This document shows, one piece after another, positions 1 through 8,256 of a stretch of DNA of 64,000 nucleotides (the stretch's first letter is position 1; the number at the start of each line of letters is the position of its first letter). The notes under the pieces are model-generated. The model did not search any database. It was not told the DNA's origin and saw only the letters and a program-made list of their open reading frames with translations. Location: contig NZ_JABFDM010000018.1 of NCBI RefSeq assembly GCF_013178945.1, positions 1-64,000 of the forward strand. Reading direction: 5' to 3'. Source of the DNA: Bradyrhizobium aeschynomenes. GTDB lineage: Bacteria; Pseudomonadota; Alphaproteobacteria; Rhizobiales; Xanthobacteraceae. Both the position numbers and the translations under genes were made by a program.

Positions 1-27
1 CATCACCTCTTCACAAACCAAAACGAC

Positions 28-58
28 AACGCCGCGCTGATACCCTCAGCGCGGCGTT
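28..58. terminator. Perfect 13-bp stem-loop, possible terminator
   Basis: Bases 28-40 and 46-58 are exact reverse complements around a 5-base loop (TACCC). Leftward the stem is followed by a T-rich tract (read GTCGTTTTGG), and rightward by GGCGTTTGTC, so it could end transcription from either side. It lies 150 bases before the first gene. The gene it would serve is probably outside the window, so its role is inferred. Confidence 0.45.
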
Positions 59-208
59 GGCGTTTGTCTGCGCTCTTGCGACAAAATCCGATGATGCATT
101 GCATTCCCGTGAGGCGATCGGCGCGAGATCAGGGACATCCGCCGGGGCCGACGCTAAGATGGTCGGCATCAACGGGTGGCGCCGCTGTTTGCCAGGGGAG
201 GCGCAGGG

Positions 209-625
209 ATGGTCGAGATCGGATCGGAGCCGCATCGCCTCGGCGCGATCGCGAGCTTTCATGCCCACATCTACTACGATCCGGACAGCCGCGCAGAGGC
301 GGAGCAGTTGCGGCGCTGGATCGGCGAGCGATTTGTGGTGGCGCTGGGCCGCTGGCACGATGCGCTGGTCGGTCCGCATGAGCGCGCGATGTATCAGGTC
401 GCCTTTGCCGTTGAGGTGTTTCCGACGCTGGTGCCGTGGCTCATGCTCAATCACGGCCGACTCAGCGTGCTGGTTCATCCGAACACCACGCAGCCTCTCG
501 CCGATCACACGGCACACGCCTTGTGGATCGGCCAGCCGTTGGGAATCCGCAGCGCGAAGCTGCCGGAGATCGGCGAGGCCGAGCTGCCGTTGACCCCCAA
601 CACGACGCCGAGCCTGCCGGCCTGA
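209..625 (+). CDS. DOPA 4,5-dioxygenase family protein
   Basis: A 138-residue protein of the small DOPA 4,5-dioxygenase family, whose plant and fungal members open the ring of DOPA; bacterial members are mostly uncharacterised. The family signature is visible: a histidine-containing strand near the start (FHAHIYYDP) and a second histidine block near residue 95 (HGRLSVLVHP, then DHTAHALW), which would supply metal ligands. No signal peptide is seen, so it is probably cytoplasmic. I chose the ATG at 209 because GGGGAGG lies just upstream; an in-frame ATG at 176 lacks such a site. It stands alone, and its substrate cannot be told from sequence. Confidence 0.75.
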   Translation: MVEIGSEPHRLGAIASFHAHIYYDPDSRAEAEQLRRWIGERFVVALGRWHDALVGPHERAMYQVAFAVEVFPTLVPWLMLNHGRLSVLVHPNTTQPLADHTAHALWIGQPLGIRSAKLPEIGEAELPLTPNTTPSLPA

Positions 626-939
626 GCCGACTGCTGCCTCGATCTTCGACGCTGTGTCGCTCGCGCCGTGACGTGTACGAATCGATCCGGACGGCTTGGC
701 CGCTGGGATGAGATCGACGACGCCGAGAATCAGCTCGGCATTCTCGACCTCGGTATTGCCGCCGAGCAGGAGCTTTGCCGGACTTGGCTGCCGAGGAACG
801 CGACCGCCTTCACCGCGGAGCGTCGCCGTTTCGGAATTTCACGTCGATAGCCCGCGCAGATCGGGGCCGAGCAGAAACTCTGGCGCGGCAGGCTCCGGCG
901 CGCAAACGAGCTCCGCCGGAAAGCCAGCCTGCGGCCGTC
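626..939. other. Intergenic stretch, nothing recognised
   Basis: This is a convergent spacer between the dioxygenase-like gene and the export lipoprotein gene. Short open frames are present, but none has a ribosome-binding site or recognisable protein similarity. No clear strong terminator was found. Confidence 0.4.
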
Positions 940-2241
940 TCACCACCTGGTTTTGACGGCGGTGTTGACGTTGGTCACAGCCGTGGCGGTCCCGGACGTG
1001 GCGGCTGCCGTATTGTTGATCAGCGCCAGCAGCTTGTAGTAGTCGACGACCTTGGCATTGGCGACATACATCACGTCCTTGCTGCGCATCTGGAAGCCCG
1101 ACGCCAGCAGCATGCCGGAGGGATCGCGCAGGTTGAGGTGATAGATGGTCGGAATGCGGTCGTAGACGAACCGGCTGGTATCGATGCCGAGCTTCTGCAG
1201 GAGCGGTCGCTCCTCGTAGCGATACAGGAAGACCTCGGCCGGGTCGGATTGCTGATCGTTCAACCCGCCGGCCTTGCCGATCGCCTGGGCCAGCGTCAGC
1301 GTCTCGGTGTCGAACGTGATCTCGGAATTGAAACCGAAGACGTTCTGATTGAGCGCGCCGAGCGCCGTGAAGGTCGGGGATTCCCGCGTGATGTAGACCA
1401 CGTCGTTCGGGCGGATGAAGATGTTCTCGCGCGGATCCTGGACCACGCGGCTGAGCAGCACGCGCACACGCTTGCCGTCGCGCTGCAGGGTCACATAGCT
1501 TTCGATCGCCTCGTGCTTCGGTCCGCCGGCGCGCGCAATCACCGCCAGCAGCCGTTCACCCACGCTGTTCAGCGGCAGCACGCCGGGCGTGTTGACGTCG
1601 CCGAGAACGCTGACCACGCTCGAATGCTGCTGGTTCAGGCTGACGACGACCTGCGGCTCGAGCGCGCGCTTCTGCAGGCGGAACACGATCTCCTGCTCGA
1701 TCTGGGGAAGCGTCCGGCCGGCGGCCGCGATCTCGCCGGCATAGGGAACGCGGATGTTGCCCTGCTGATCCACCGCCTGTGCCGGCAGATCCACGAAGTT
1801 GCCCGGACGGGCTCCGGCCGCGGTCGGCGGCGTGAACAATCCGCCTGGGGCCGCTTCGAAGATGGACACGTTCAGGACGTCCCCGACACCGGCGACCTGT
1901 ACCGGCTTCGGCCGCTTGTCGGGAAATACCCCCTGGAAGGTCACCAGATTGGGCTGGGACAGGAAGCCGATCGTCTCCGGGCTGACGTCGACAAGGGCAT
2001 AGGGAAGGGCGGTGTTGGACCGGACGCTGGACGTGGCGTTGTCGTTCACCGCGTCGCTGGTCGGGCCGGTCCCGGGCAGCCAGGAGCAGGCCGGCAGCAG
2101 CGCCAGCATCGCGGCCATCGCGAGAGCACGCGAGGCGCGACCAAGGCGGCGTAGACCAATCGGGCTCGCTGAACGATTGCGGATGATAGATCCTGCACCG
2201 CCGGTCGATCCAGGCGGATTGATCAAGGTCTTCAAACGCAT
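940..2241 (-). CDS. Outer-membrane polysaccharide export lipoprotein (Wza/GumB-like)
   Basis: A 433-residue protein that would form the outer-membrane export channel for the polysaccharide made by this locus. The start is followed by a basic N-terminus and a hydrophobic segment ending in a lipobox (LPAC), so the mature protein should be a lipoprotein. The Poly_export (SLBB/BexD-type) region follows, with its typical GDVLNVSIFE segment, then two SLBB-like beta-grasp repeats (for example the GVLPLNSVGERLLAVIARAGG region and the later TLTLAQAIGKAGGL). I chose the ATG at 2241 because it gives a normal signal peptide; a longer frame reaches 2355. Its partner is the Wzc-like autokinase at 33209-35569, unusually far away. 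Length and domain order fit the family. Confidence 0.88.
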   Translation of the reverse strand: MRLKTLINPPGSTGGAGSIIRNRSASPIGLRRLGRASRALAMAAMLALLPACSWLPGTGPTSDAVNDNATSSVRSNTALPYALVDVSPETIGFLSQPNLVTFQGVFPDKRPKPVQVAGVGDVLNVSIFEAAPGGLFTPPTAAGARPGNFVDLPAQAVDQQGNIRVPYAGEIAAAGRTLPQIEQEIVFRLQKRALEPQVVVSLNQQHSSVVSVLGDVNTPGVLPLNSVGERLLAVIARAGGPKHEAIESYVTLQRDGKRVRVLLSRVVQDPRENIFIRPNDVVYITRESPTFTALGALNQNVFGFNSEITFDTETLTLAQAIGKAGGLNDQQSDPAEVFLYRYEERPLLQKLGIDTSRFVYDRIPTIYHLNLRDPSGMLLASGFQMRSKDVMYVANAKVVDYYKLLALINNTAAATSGTATAVTNVNTAVKTRW

Positions 2242-2648
2242 CCCCGGATACGACAAAAATACGTCCCCACGCCATTCCCTCCCCCACGGAGGGACAACGC
2301 CATCCCACTTGGTTTCCAACCTACCCGGCGGTCCCCCCTGGCGAAAGCGGACCACTGTTCGTCCCAGCCCGCTTTTGCCCTGACGTGCTAATTAGGTCAC
2401 AGTTAGACCTCACCAAATTACCTCTTGCCGGGCGGCGATCGCCGCGGCTGCGCATGATGCGGTCGCGCTCCACAGGATCTGACGAAGCGCTCGAAAATCT
2501 AGGCAGAAAGCAGTTGAGCAACAGTTATCCGAGTCGCCGCGGTCGTCCCCGAAGCCGCCGGTCGCGCGCCCATGTCGACCAGCAGATGGCGTTGGCCGTC
2601 ATCCAAGTCTATGTTGCTCGGCAGGTCATTGGTCCCAAGGAGCATGCC
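2242..2648. promoter_or_regulatory. Divergent spacer upstream of the export lipoprotein gene
   Basis: This is a 407-base region between the leftward lipoprotein gene and the rightward small secreted-protein gene. It holds a short hairpin at 2277-2293 (CCCTCC/GGAGGG) and an inverted repeat AGGTC-N7-GACCT at 2394-2410 in a locally AT-richer patch (TGCTAATTAGGTC). The latter is a candidate operator or promoter element. No protein-coding evidence was found before 2649. Confidence 0.4.
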
Positions 2649-2924
2649 TTGTCGAACGCCATCAGGATCGCAGCCGCCGCATTCGTCTTCATGACCGGCG
2701 TGTCCGCCCCGGCATTGGCGGGCCGGCTTTATCCGCTGACGGAGTGCGGCCCGGATCTCGGCCGGCTGTGCCGCCTGCACGGCGCGTTCGAGGCCACGCC
2801 CTTTCACTACAATCTCGCGATCTATCCGGGCTGCATCCGGCGCGTAGCCATCGAGACGCCAAGGGGGGTCCGGTATCGAAATGCCGTCGTCTGCGGCGCG
2901 CCGGAGCGGCCGATGATCTGGTGA
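2649..2924 (+). CDS. Small secreted cysteine-containing protein
   Basis: The proposed start is TTG at 2649, preceded by AAGGAG with a 6-base spacing, which is the best ribosome-binding site in this stretch. The 91-residue product begins with a clear signal peptide (SNAIRIAAAAFVFM, then a typical APALA cleavage site). The mature part is about 67 residues with four cysteines (ECGPDLGRLC, YPGC, VVCGAP), suggesting two disulfides in the periplasm. A longer open frame begins at 2385, but its N-terminus is arginine-rich and unlike a real protein. I do not recognise the family. It lies upstream of and divergent from the export lipoprotein gene. Confidence 0.6.
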   Translation: MSNAIRIAAAAFVFMTGVSAPALAGRLYPLTECGPDLGRLCRLHGAFEATPFHYNLAIYPGCIRRVAIETPRGVRYRNAVVCGAPERPMIW

Positions 2925-3401
2925 AGCCGGCCGCCAGCACCAGGCTGGCCGAGCCGCATCGAGATGCGATCACCCACCCCCCGCGTCGCGGTCGTCAGGA
3001 CTGGCTTTGGCGAGGGCAGGGGCACGGCCGATCCGCCTGCGCGATTGCCCGGATATTGAATATGTGGTTGCACTCATGATTTTATGCAATCTAAAATTAA
3101 ATATTTTAACTGGCGTACCGCCGTTCATTACGACACAAAAAAGTGCGCTGCGAACAAACTAAAGCTTCAATTGGCGCCGACCAAGGGTGGTTAATAAGTC
3201 CTTTCGGGGACGCGGTAAAAAATTACTCCCAACCGCGGCTTGCGCCGGAAGTATTTAATGTCTTGCCGTTCAGATGGTAAATTAACTTGTCGCGAGTGGT
3301 TAATTTAATTCCGGTCATCGGAGCCGTACGTCGCCGCGACGGCAGTTCGCGGGCGTTCGAGAAAAAATCCCTCAAATCTCGCCAACGAGTGGGGTCCGTC
3401 C
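2925..3401. other. Non-coding stretch with two AT-rich islands
   Basis: No convincing gene was found. Two AT-rich islands stand out from the GC-rich surroundings: 3079-3109 (includes ATTAAATATTTTAA) and 3250-3310 (GTATTTAATG, GGTAAATTAAC, TTAATTTAATT). They resemble the islands in other spacers of this polysaccharide locus and may be binding sites for a nucleoid protein or contain promoters. Confidence 0.45.
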
Positions 3402-3743
3402 TTGTGTGACGAGCTTAGTACAGCGTTGATTGAAGACGAGTTGGATGTTGGCGGCGGCGCTTCGAGTGCCGTGCAGAAATCATTGAAGACGATGCAGGCC
3501 GCCAGATCACGCCTGCATGTGCTGTCGTCAGAACCGTCGACGCCAGCAGTCCTGATCTCGCAGATCGAGCTCTGCGACCTTCTCCTCGACGAACTCCGGT
3601 CCATCAGCTGCAGCGTCGAGAAGCGCGCCGAGCCACCCAGTACGCCCAGTCGTCGCGCCGTGGCGAACCGGTATCGGCGTGGCACCGCTCACTTAGTTGC
3701 GCCGCAGCGCACTGTGCCCGGCCGGACCAAACAACGGAAATAG
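3402..3743 (+). CDS. Hypothetical protein, low confidence
   Basis: This open frame would encode 113 residues from a TTG start. The first about 75 residues look like a helical cytoplasmic protein (ELSTALIEDEL, then QIELCDLLLDELRSI), with varied composition and reasonable codon use. The last third becomes arginine/proline-rich and may be read-through into non-coding DNA. The ribosome-binding site is weak (GTGGGG). The opposite strand also has an open frame here (3305-3685), but it is low-complexity and serine/arginine-rich. No family was recognised. Confidence 0.3.
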   Translation: MCDELSTALIEDELDVGGGASSAVQKSLKTMQAARSRLHVLSSEPSTPAVLISQIELCDLLLDELRSISCSVEKRAEPPSTPSRRAVANRYRRGTAHLVAPQRTVPGRTKQRK

Positions 3744-3861
3744 GACGGCGGACCTTGCTGCTTGCACGGCGTCTGTCGGCAGCAGACGCTGCCGCCGCGT
3801 CTCCATCGGTCGAGAGGCCGCCGTGCGTCCGGTCCTCGACCAGGGGTCGCCAAGCTGAGGA

Positions 3862-3984
3862 CGACCTTCACCTGCAGCAGCGTGCGCGCCTCGGTGTCGA
3901 GCGTAGTCTCCCAGAACTGCTCCGGGTTCATCTCGCCGAAACCCTTGTAGCGCTGCCGGTGACGCCCTCGATCTGTTACGTCCT
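3862..3984 (-). pseudogene. DNA gyrase subunit B (gyrB-like) C-terminal fragment
   Basis: Read leftward, this stretch encodes about 40 residues that match the conserved end of the GyrB toprim region: QRYKGFGEMNPEQFWETTLD, then TEARTLLQVKV. In intact GyrB a further 35 or so residues follow. Here the similarity stops after the VKV, and the frame runs into unrelated arginine-rich sequence. Upstream an in-frame stop occurs about 20 residues before the RYKG motif. It is therefore a small detached remnant, not a working gene. It sits in a poorly coding stretch of about 1.1 kb, which suggests past recombination or insertion here. Confidence 0.65.
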
Positions 3985-4878
3985 TGAAGAACTTTCCGAG
4001 CGGGCGTCAGATACTGGCCTTCCCGAGCAGTCCCTTAGGATGCGGGCGGCGACCGCGTGCGTTCGGCGCCGACGGCGCAGTGGCGAAGCCGCGTGCGTGG
4101 CGGCCTGCTCGCTCGGCTCCAAGCGCGAGCAGCCGGAGCGCGAGGCGGACGCCCGCGGCAAGGGCGGGAGACGCTGCCGGCGAGAGAAGCACGTCGCCGC
4201 GCGGACACCGAGCAGTCCTCCAAACCGAAGATGCCACTGACAACACCCAGTCGGCCCCTGAAGGAAGTCGCTTGCTCGGAGTCGCATCGGGCGATGGGCT
4301 CTGCGCGCTGTGATTCGCGGGCTGGTGCCCGGAACATCTCGGGGCCCCGCCGGCGCGCGACCGTCCGCGTTGATGAACGCATTCCGGCAGCTCTGCGGCA
4401 TATTCCCGATGCTGTGCGTAATTAAACCCGTTTCTGGCATTTTGTGCAGATGCATAAATATCTCGATCCGGGTTATTGGCTTCTCCGCCAGAATAGGTTG
4501 TGTAGGTCGTCGCGCACTTCGCGCGAGCTTCTTCGCCCGACCCGCTCGGCTGCCGAAACGCGTCCGTTTTCGCCATTCAAAATTGCGTCATTCTGGCGCG
4601 CTTTTGCCATACAACACCAAAATCCCTTGCAGATCGCGGCTATTCGGCGTTTTTTGACTCGGTCGAGCAGGTCGTTCGCCGGAGTAGGGCGATTGAAAGA
4701 CACATTTCCCCGAAATGGGGTTGCGGGTTGATAATTTGTTGAGTTACAACCATGCGCGTCGGCAAGTGGATATATCTCAAATATTCAGTTTTTCCGACAG
4801 CGGGCCTCTTGCGGATCGAAATACCGAATTATATGACATTAATCCGGCAGGATAGAGATCACAGATAAAGGTCGCTGC
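3985..4878. other. Non-coding or decayed stretch upstream of the H-NS-like gene
   Basis: About 0.9 kb has several overlapping short frames on both strands, all of biased composition and without ribosome-binding sites. The last about 160 bases (4711-4870) become AT-rich (GTTGATAATTTG, TATATCTCAAATATTC, GAATTATATGACATTAAT) and probably hold the promoter of the gene at 4879. Nothing else was recognised. Confidence 0.4.
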
Positions 4879-5262
4879 ATGTCCACCAAGAAGATCGATT
4901 TCGAGGCGATGTCTTTCGATGACCTCTGGTCTCTTCACGAGCAGATCAGTCAGATCCTCGCTGTGAGGATCACGTCAGAGAAGCGCGAGCTCGAACGTCG
5001 TCTGGCGGTTCTCAACCGCAGTCGCGGCGCCATCGAGGGGGCTGGCAGCGACGGGGCGCAGCCCTACAACGGCAACGGCAAGGCGCGACGCAAATATCCG
5101 AGGGTACTGCCGAAGTATCGCAATCCGCAGACGGCGGAGACCTGGTCCGGCCGCGGCAAGCAGCCGCGCTGGCTGGTCGCCGCGATCAAGACCGGGCATC
5201 GGATCGAGGAGTTCGCGATCAATGGCACCGGTGTCCCGAAAGGCCGCCGTCAGCGGGCTTGA
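4879..5262 (+). CDS. H-NS/HvrA-family nucleoid-associated protein
   Basis: A 127-residue DNA-binding protein of the H-NS type. Residues 5-50 form a predicted coiled coil for oligomerisation (FDDLWSLHEQISQIL, then SEKRELERRLAVL). A flexible linker follows. The C-terminal DNA-binding signature is at residues 80-99 (YRNPQTAETW, then SGRGKQPRWL), where the GRG loop enters the minor groove of AT-rich DNA. Such proteins silence AT-rich or foreign DNA and affect photosynthesis, nitrogen fixation or polysaccharide genes in alphaproteobacteria. AAAGG eight bases before the ATG supports the start. It stands alone with an AT-rich upstream region, inside a locus whose spacers are full of AT-rich islands, so local control is plausible but inferred. 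Confidence 0.88.
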   Translation: MSTKKIDFEAMSFDDLWSLHEQISQILAVRITSEKRELERRLAVLNRSRGAIEGAGSDGAQPYNGNGKARRKYPRVLPKYRNPQTAETWSGRGKQPRWLVAAIKTGHRIEEFAINGTGVPKGRRQRA

Positions 5263-5484
5263 GCGACATAGGTCGTCAGCACGTCCGGACCGCAAGGGGA
5301 CTGCGCTCCGTCTCGAAAATCCTCGTTGACGTGTGGCTTGGTCTGACCTCACGAGGATTCAGCGAGCCCGTCAGCCGATGTGCCGGCGGCCTGCGGAGAC
5401 GGGCGGCCGAGCGGGGCGCTGGACCTTCCGGTGTCGACCGCTGAATTCACCGGATGGGCGTGCAGCCTCATCCCGCACAGTCGC

Positions 5485-6960
5485 CTAATAGGCGTTGTTG
5501 CCGCGAATCAGTTCGATCGGCGTCCGGAGCAGGATGGCGATGTCCAGCGACAGGCTCCAATTGTCGATGTACCAGAGGTCGAACTCGACGCGCTCCTCGA
5601 TGGAGGCACGCGTCGGCGTCGGCCCTCGGCAACCGTGCACCTGTGCCCACCCGGTCAATCCTGGCTTGACCCGGCGGCGAAACGCGTAGTTGCGGACAAG
5701 CTTGTCGAACTCGTTGTCATGGGCCAGGGCGTGCGGACGCGGTCCGACCAGGGACATGCTGCCGTTCAAGACGTTCAGAAGCTGCGGCAGCTCATCGATG
5801 CTGGTTCGTCGGAGCCACGTCCCGAGGCGCGTGAACCTGCTGTCGCCGATTTGCGCCTGCACGATGGAAGGGCCGTCCTCGAGCACGGACATCGTACGAA
5901 ACTTGTAGATCTGGAAAGATCGGCCGTTGAATCCGCAGCGCTGCTGCCGGAACAGCACCGGCCCCTGCGAGTCGAGCTTGATGGCGAGCGCGACCAGCAG
6001 CAGCAGCGGCGAAAGCAGGGTCAGCGCAGCCGCCGAGAGCGCCAGGTCCATGAGCCGCTTCGTCGCGTGCTCGAGCGGGCTCATCAGGCCGCGCTGCAGC
6101 TCGATGCAGACGGCGCTGCCAAGCTCGTGACGGGGACGCTTGAAGATCTCGGAAGCGGTGCCCACCGGCACGAAGCTCACCGGAAATGGCAGGACGCGCA
6201 ATTCGGCGCCCAGTGTACGCAGTTCGGACCATGGAGCGGGACCGGCGCCGACCACGATCTCCTCGATGTCGGAGCCGCGCACGAAGTCGATCACGCTCGC
6301 AACAATTCGCCGTCGCTCATCGGAATCGGATCCGGGAGAGGGAAGCAGGAAGTGCCGCTTGACGCGAAAGCCGGTGTCCGTGAGCGCCTGGGTCAGACCG
6401 GCGTTCTCCTTGCCCGCCTCATCGGTGATGAGAACGATGTTGCGGCCTGAAAACCGTCTCTCGGCCAGGCCCTTCGCCAGCAGGTATTCGGTGATCCGGC
6501 GATTGAGGATCAGCGCCATGAGCCCCAGCGTTGCGAACACGATGCTGGTGCCGCGCGAGAACTCGCTGCCGATCTTCAGCGCAAACAGGGCGCCGGACAG
6601 CACGAGAAATGCGGTGATCCAGGTCAGACAGGCTGCGCGGATCTGGTGTCGCAGGATCAGCAGCTCGGCCGGGCGGTACATGCCGCGGATCTTCATCAGC
6701 GACACGAACAGGGCCGACACCAGGATCGCCAGGCCCACCGATTTGCTGACGTCGTTGGCGCCGGCTGCATCCTGCAGATGATAGAGAAAGCCGGACAGCA
6801 CGCTGGACGTCGTGATCGTCGCGATGTCGGCCACGATGGCGAAGGGCTCCACCGCGGCGTAATGGACGGGCCATTTGCGCCCATGGACTTGCCGCTCCGC
6901 CATGACGGCGGCCGGCATGCCGTTCCGATCGAGAGTCTCGGGCTGATCCACGTAATGCAT
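5485..6960 (-). CDS. Undecaprenyl-phosphate sugar phosphotransferase (WcaJ/ExoY type)
   Basis: This is the initiating enzyme of polysaccharide assembly: it moves a sugar-1-phosphate from a nucleotide sugar to undecaprenyl phosphate in the inner membrane. The 491-residue length fits the long WcaJ/PssY class. The N-terminal half has four or five hydrophobic segments (about residues 45-165) followed by a Rossmann-like CoA-binding domain (GRNIVLITDEAGKENAG). The C-terminal bacterial sugar transferase domain starts with KRLMDLALSAAAL and includes the conserved KFRTM, RTSIDELPQL, GPRPH and KPGLTGWAQV blocks. It ends in NAY like many family members. It is divergent from the cytidylyltransferase gene. 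The sugar it transfers cannot be read from the sequence. Confidence 0.92.
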   Translation of the reverse strand: MHYVDQPETLDRNGMPAAVMAERQVHGRKWPVHYAAVEPFAIVADIATITTSSVLSGFLYHLQDAAGANDVSKSVGLAILVSALFVSLMKIRGMYRPAELLILRHQIRAACLTWITAFLVLSGALFALKIGSEFSRGTSIVFATLGLMALILNRRITEYLLAKGLAERRFSGRNIVLITDEAGKENAGLTQALTDTGFRVKRHFLLPSPGSDSDERRRIVASVIDFVRGSDIEEIVVGAGPAPWSELRTLGAELRVLPFPVSFVPVGTASEIFKRPRHELGSAVCIELQRGLMSPLEHATKRLMDLALSAAALTLLSPLLLLVALAIKLDSQGPVLFRQQRCGFNGRSFQIYKFRTMSVLEDGPSIVQAQIGDSRFTRLGTWLRRTSIDELPQLLNVLNGSMSLVGPRPHALAHDNEFDKLVRNYAFRRRVKPGLTGWAQVHGCRGPTPTRASIEERVEFDLWYIDNWSLSLDIAILLRTPIELIRGNNAY

Positions 6961-7458
6961 GGGATATCGGTGTTCGAAACTCGGTTAAAATAGCGGCTCG
7001 GCCGGCATTATATAATCAAGCATTTAATTTAAACAAATAAAATCGACGATCGTTTGTTGCGGTCGTGCTCGAATGGTCTCGAAATACCGGGTGCCGTATC
7101 GGATGAGCATGCCGTGCACTACGGTACAAGCCGCGGACGGGCTCACCCCAGGCTGTTGGCCGCTGCAAACGGGTGGTCGGACGATGCGTGTGGCGGATTA
7201 ATGTCGGTGGAGCGGATATTTCAATGCTGGCCGGTCAAAAATATCGTTTAAATTAAAATATAATCGGATTATTAATTGCGGGCCGGGCCGCCGCTTTCCG
7301 ACACCTTGAATTCCGCAGCCGGGCGGAAAGGTCGCGAGGCGCTCTCCCGCTATCGGGGGTGAACGAGAGAGGCGGCGAGCCGTCGTCGAGGCTGGCCGGC
7401 GAGGTTGAAAGATAATGTTGCTCATTTCCAAGATAAAGAATCCGAAGGACGTCGAGCC
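6961..7458. promoter_or_regulatory. Divergent promoter region with two AT-rich islands
   Basis: A 498-base spacer lies between the divergent sugar phosphotransferase and cytidylyltransferase genes. AT-rich islands occur at 7006-7044 (includes CATTTAATTTAAAC) and 7236-7277 (includes CGTTTAAATTAAAATATAAT), one near each gene. No gene was recognised between them. These are likely promoter or silencer sites for both transcription units. Confidence 0.55.
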
Positions 7459-8256
7459 ATGAAGGTCGTGTTGTTCTGTGGAGGACTTGGCACCCGGATC
7501 AGGGAATATTCAGAGAGCATCCCGAAGCCGATGATTCCGATCGGCCACCAGCCGATCCTCTGGCACGTGATGCAGTACTACAGCCAGTACGGGCATCGCG
7601 ACTTCGTTCTCTGCCTCGGCTACAAGGCCAATGTGGTGAAGGATTACTTCCTGAACTACAATCAGGCCGCCACGACCGACTGCACCATCTCGCAATTCGG
7701 CAAGAAGGTCGAACTGCTGGGCGAGCGTCCGGCGGATTGGCGCGTCTCGCTCGTCGACACCGGCATCTGGCGCAACATCGGCCAGCGCCTGCGGGCCGTC
7801 CGGCACATGGTGCAGGATGAGGAGATCTTTCTCGCCAATTACAGCGACGGACTGACCGATGCACCGCTGCCGGACATGATCGATCGCTTCAAGCGAAGCG
7901 GGATGATCGGCTGCTTCATCGCGATTCATCCGCCGATCAGCTTTCACCTCGCCGAGTTCGATGCCGGCGGCAAGGTCGGCCGCATGGCGGCGAGCAATGA
8001 TTCCGACATCTGGATCAACGGAGGATACTTCATCTTCCGCAAGGAGATCTTCGACTACATCGAGGAGGGCGACGAGCTCGTCGTCCAGCCGTTCAAGCGG
8101 CTGATCGATCGCGGCCTGCTGATGGCCTATCGCTACGAAGGGTTCTGGCGGGCTATGGACACGCTCAGGGACCGTCAGGTGCTCGAGGAGATGATCGAGC
8201 GCGGCGACACGCCCTGGCATCTCGGCGGAAACCTTCCGGCCGTGGTGAACGGATGA
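7459..8256 (+). CDS. rfbF: Glucose-1-phosphate cytidylyltransferase
   Basis: Makes CDP-glucose from CTP and glucose-1-phosphate, the entry step to CDP-linked deoxysugars. The 265-residue protein has the nucleotidyltransferase N-terminus (FCGGLGTRIREYSESIPKPM), where the loop and Lys bind the phosphates, then the family-typical QYYSQYGHRDFVLCLGYKA and the later INGGYFIF and EGFWRAMDT segments. I chose the ATG at 7459, with GAAGGA upstream, because the family begins right before the GG loop. It overlaps the next gene by ATGA, so the two are translationally coupled. The usual partner, CDP-glucose 4,6-dehydratase, was not identified in the window. Confidence 0.88.
   Translation: MKVVLFCGGLGTRIREYSESIPKPMIPIGHQPILWHVMQYYSQYGHRDFVLCLGYKANVVKDYFLNYNQAATTDCTISQFGKKVELLGERPADWRVSLVDTGIWRNIGQRLRAVRHMVQDEEIFLANYSDGLTDAPLPDMIDRFKRSGMIGCFIAIHPPISFHLAEFDAGGKVGRMAASNDSDIWINGGYFIFRKEIFDYIEEGDELVVQPFKRLIDRGLLMAYRYEGFWRAMDTLRDRQVLEEMIERGDTPWHLGGNLPAVVNG

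Noticed and set aside
775..2154. A 459-residue rightward frame opposite the export lipoprotein gene
   Set aside because: The leftward strand shows a lipobox and SLBB-type motifs; the rightward frame has no ribosome-binding site or family features.
3976..4576. Overlapping short frames on both strands upstream of the H-NS-like gene
   Set aside because: Composition is skewed to Arg, Ser and Ala in all frames, with no start signals and no recognised domain.
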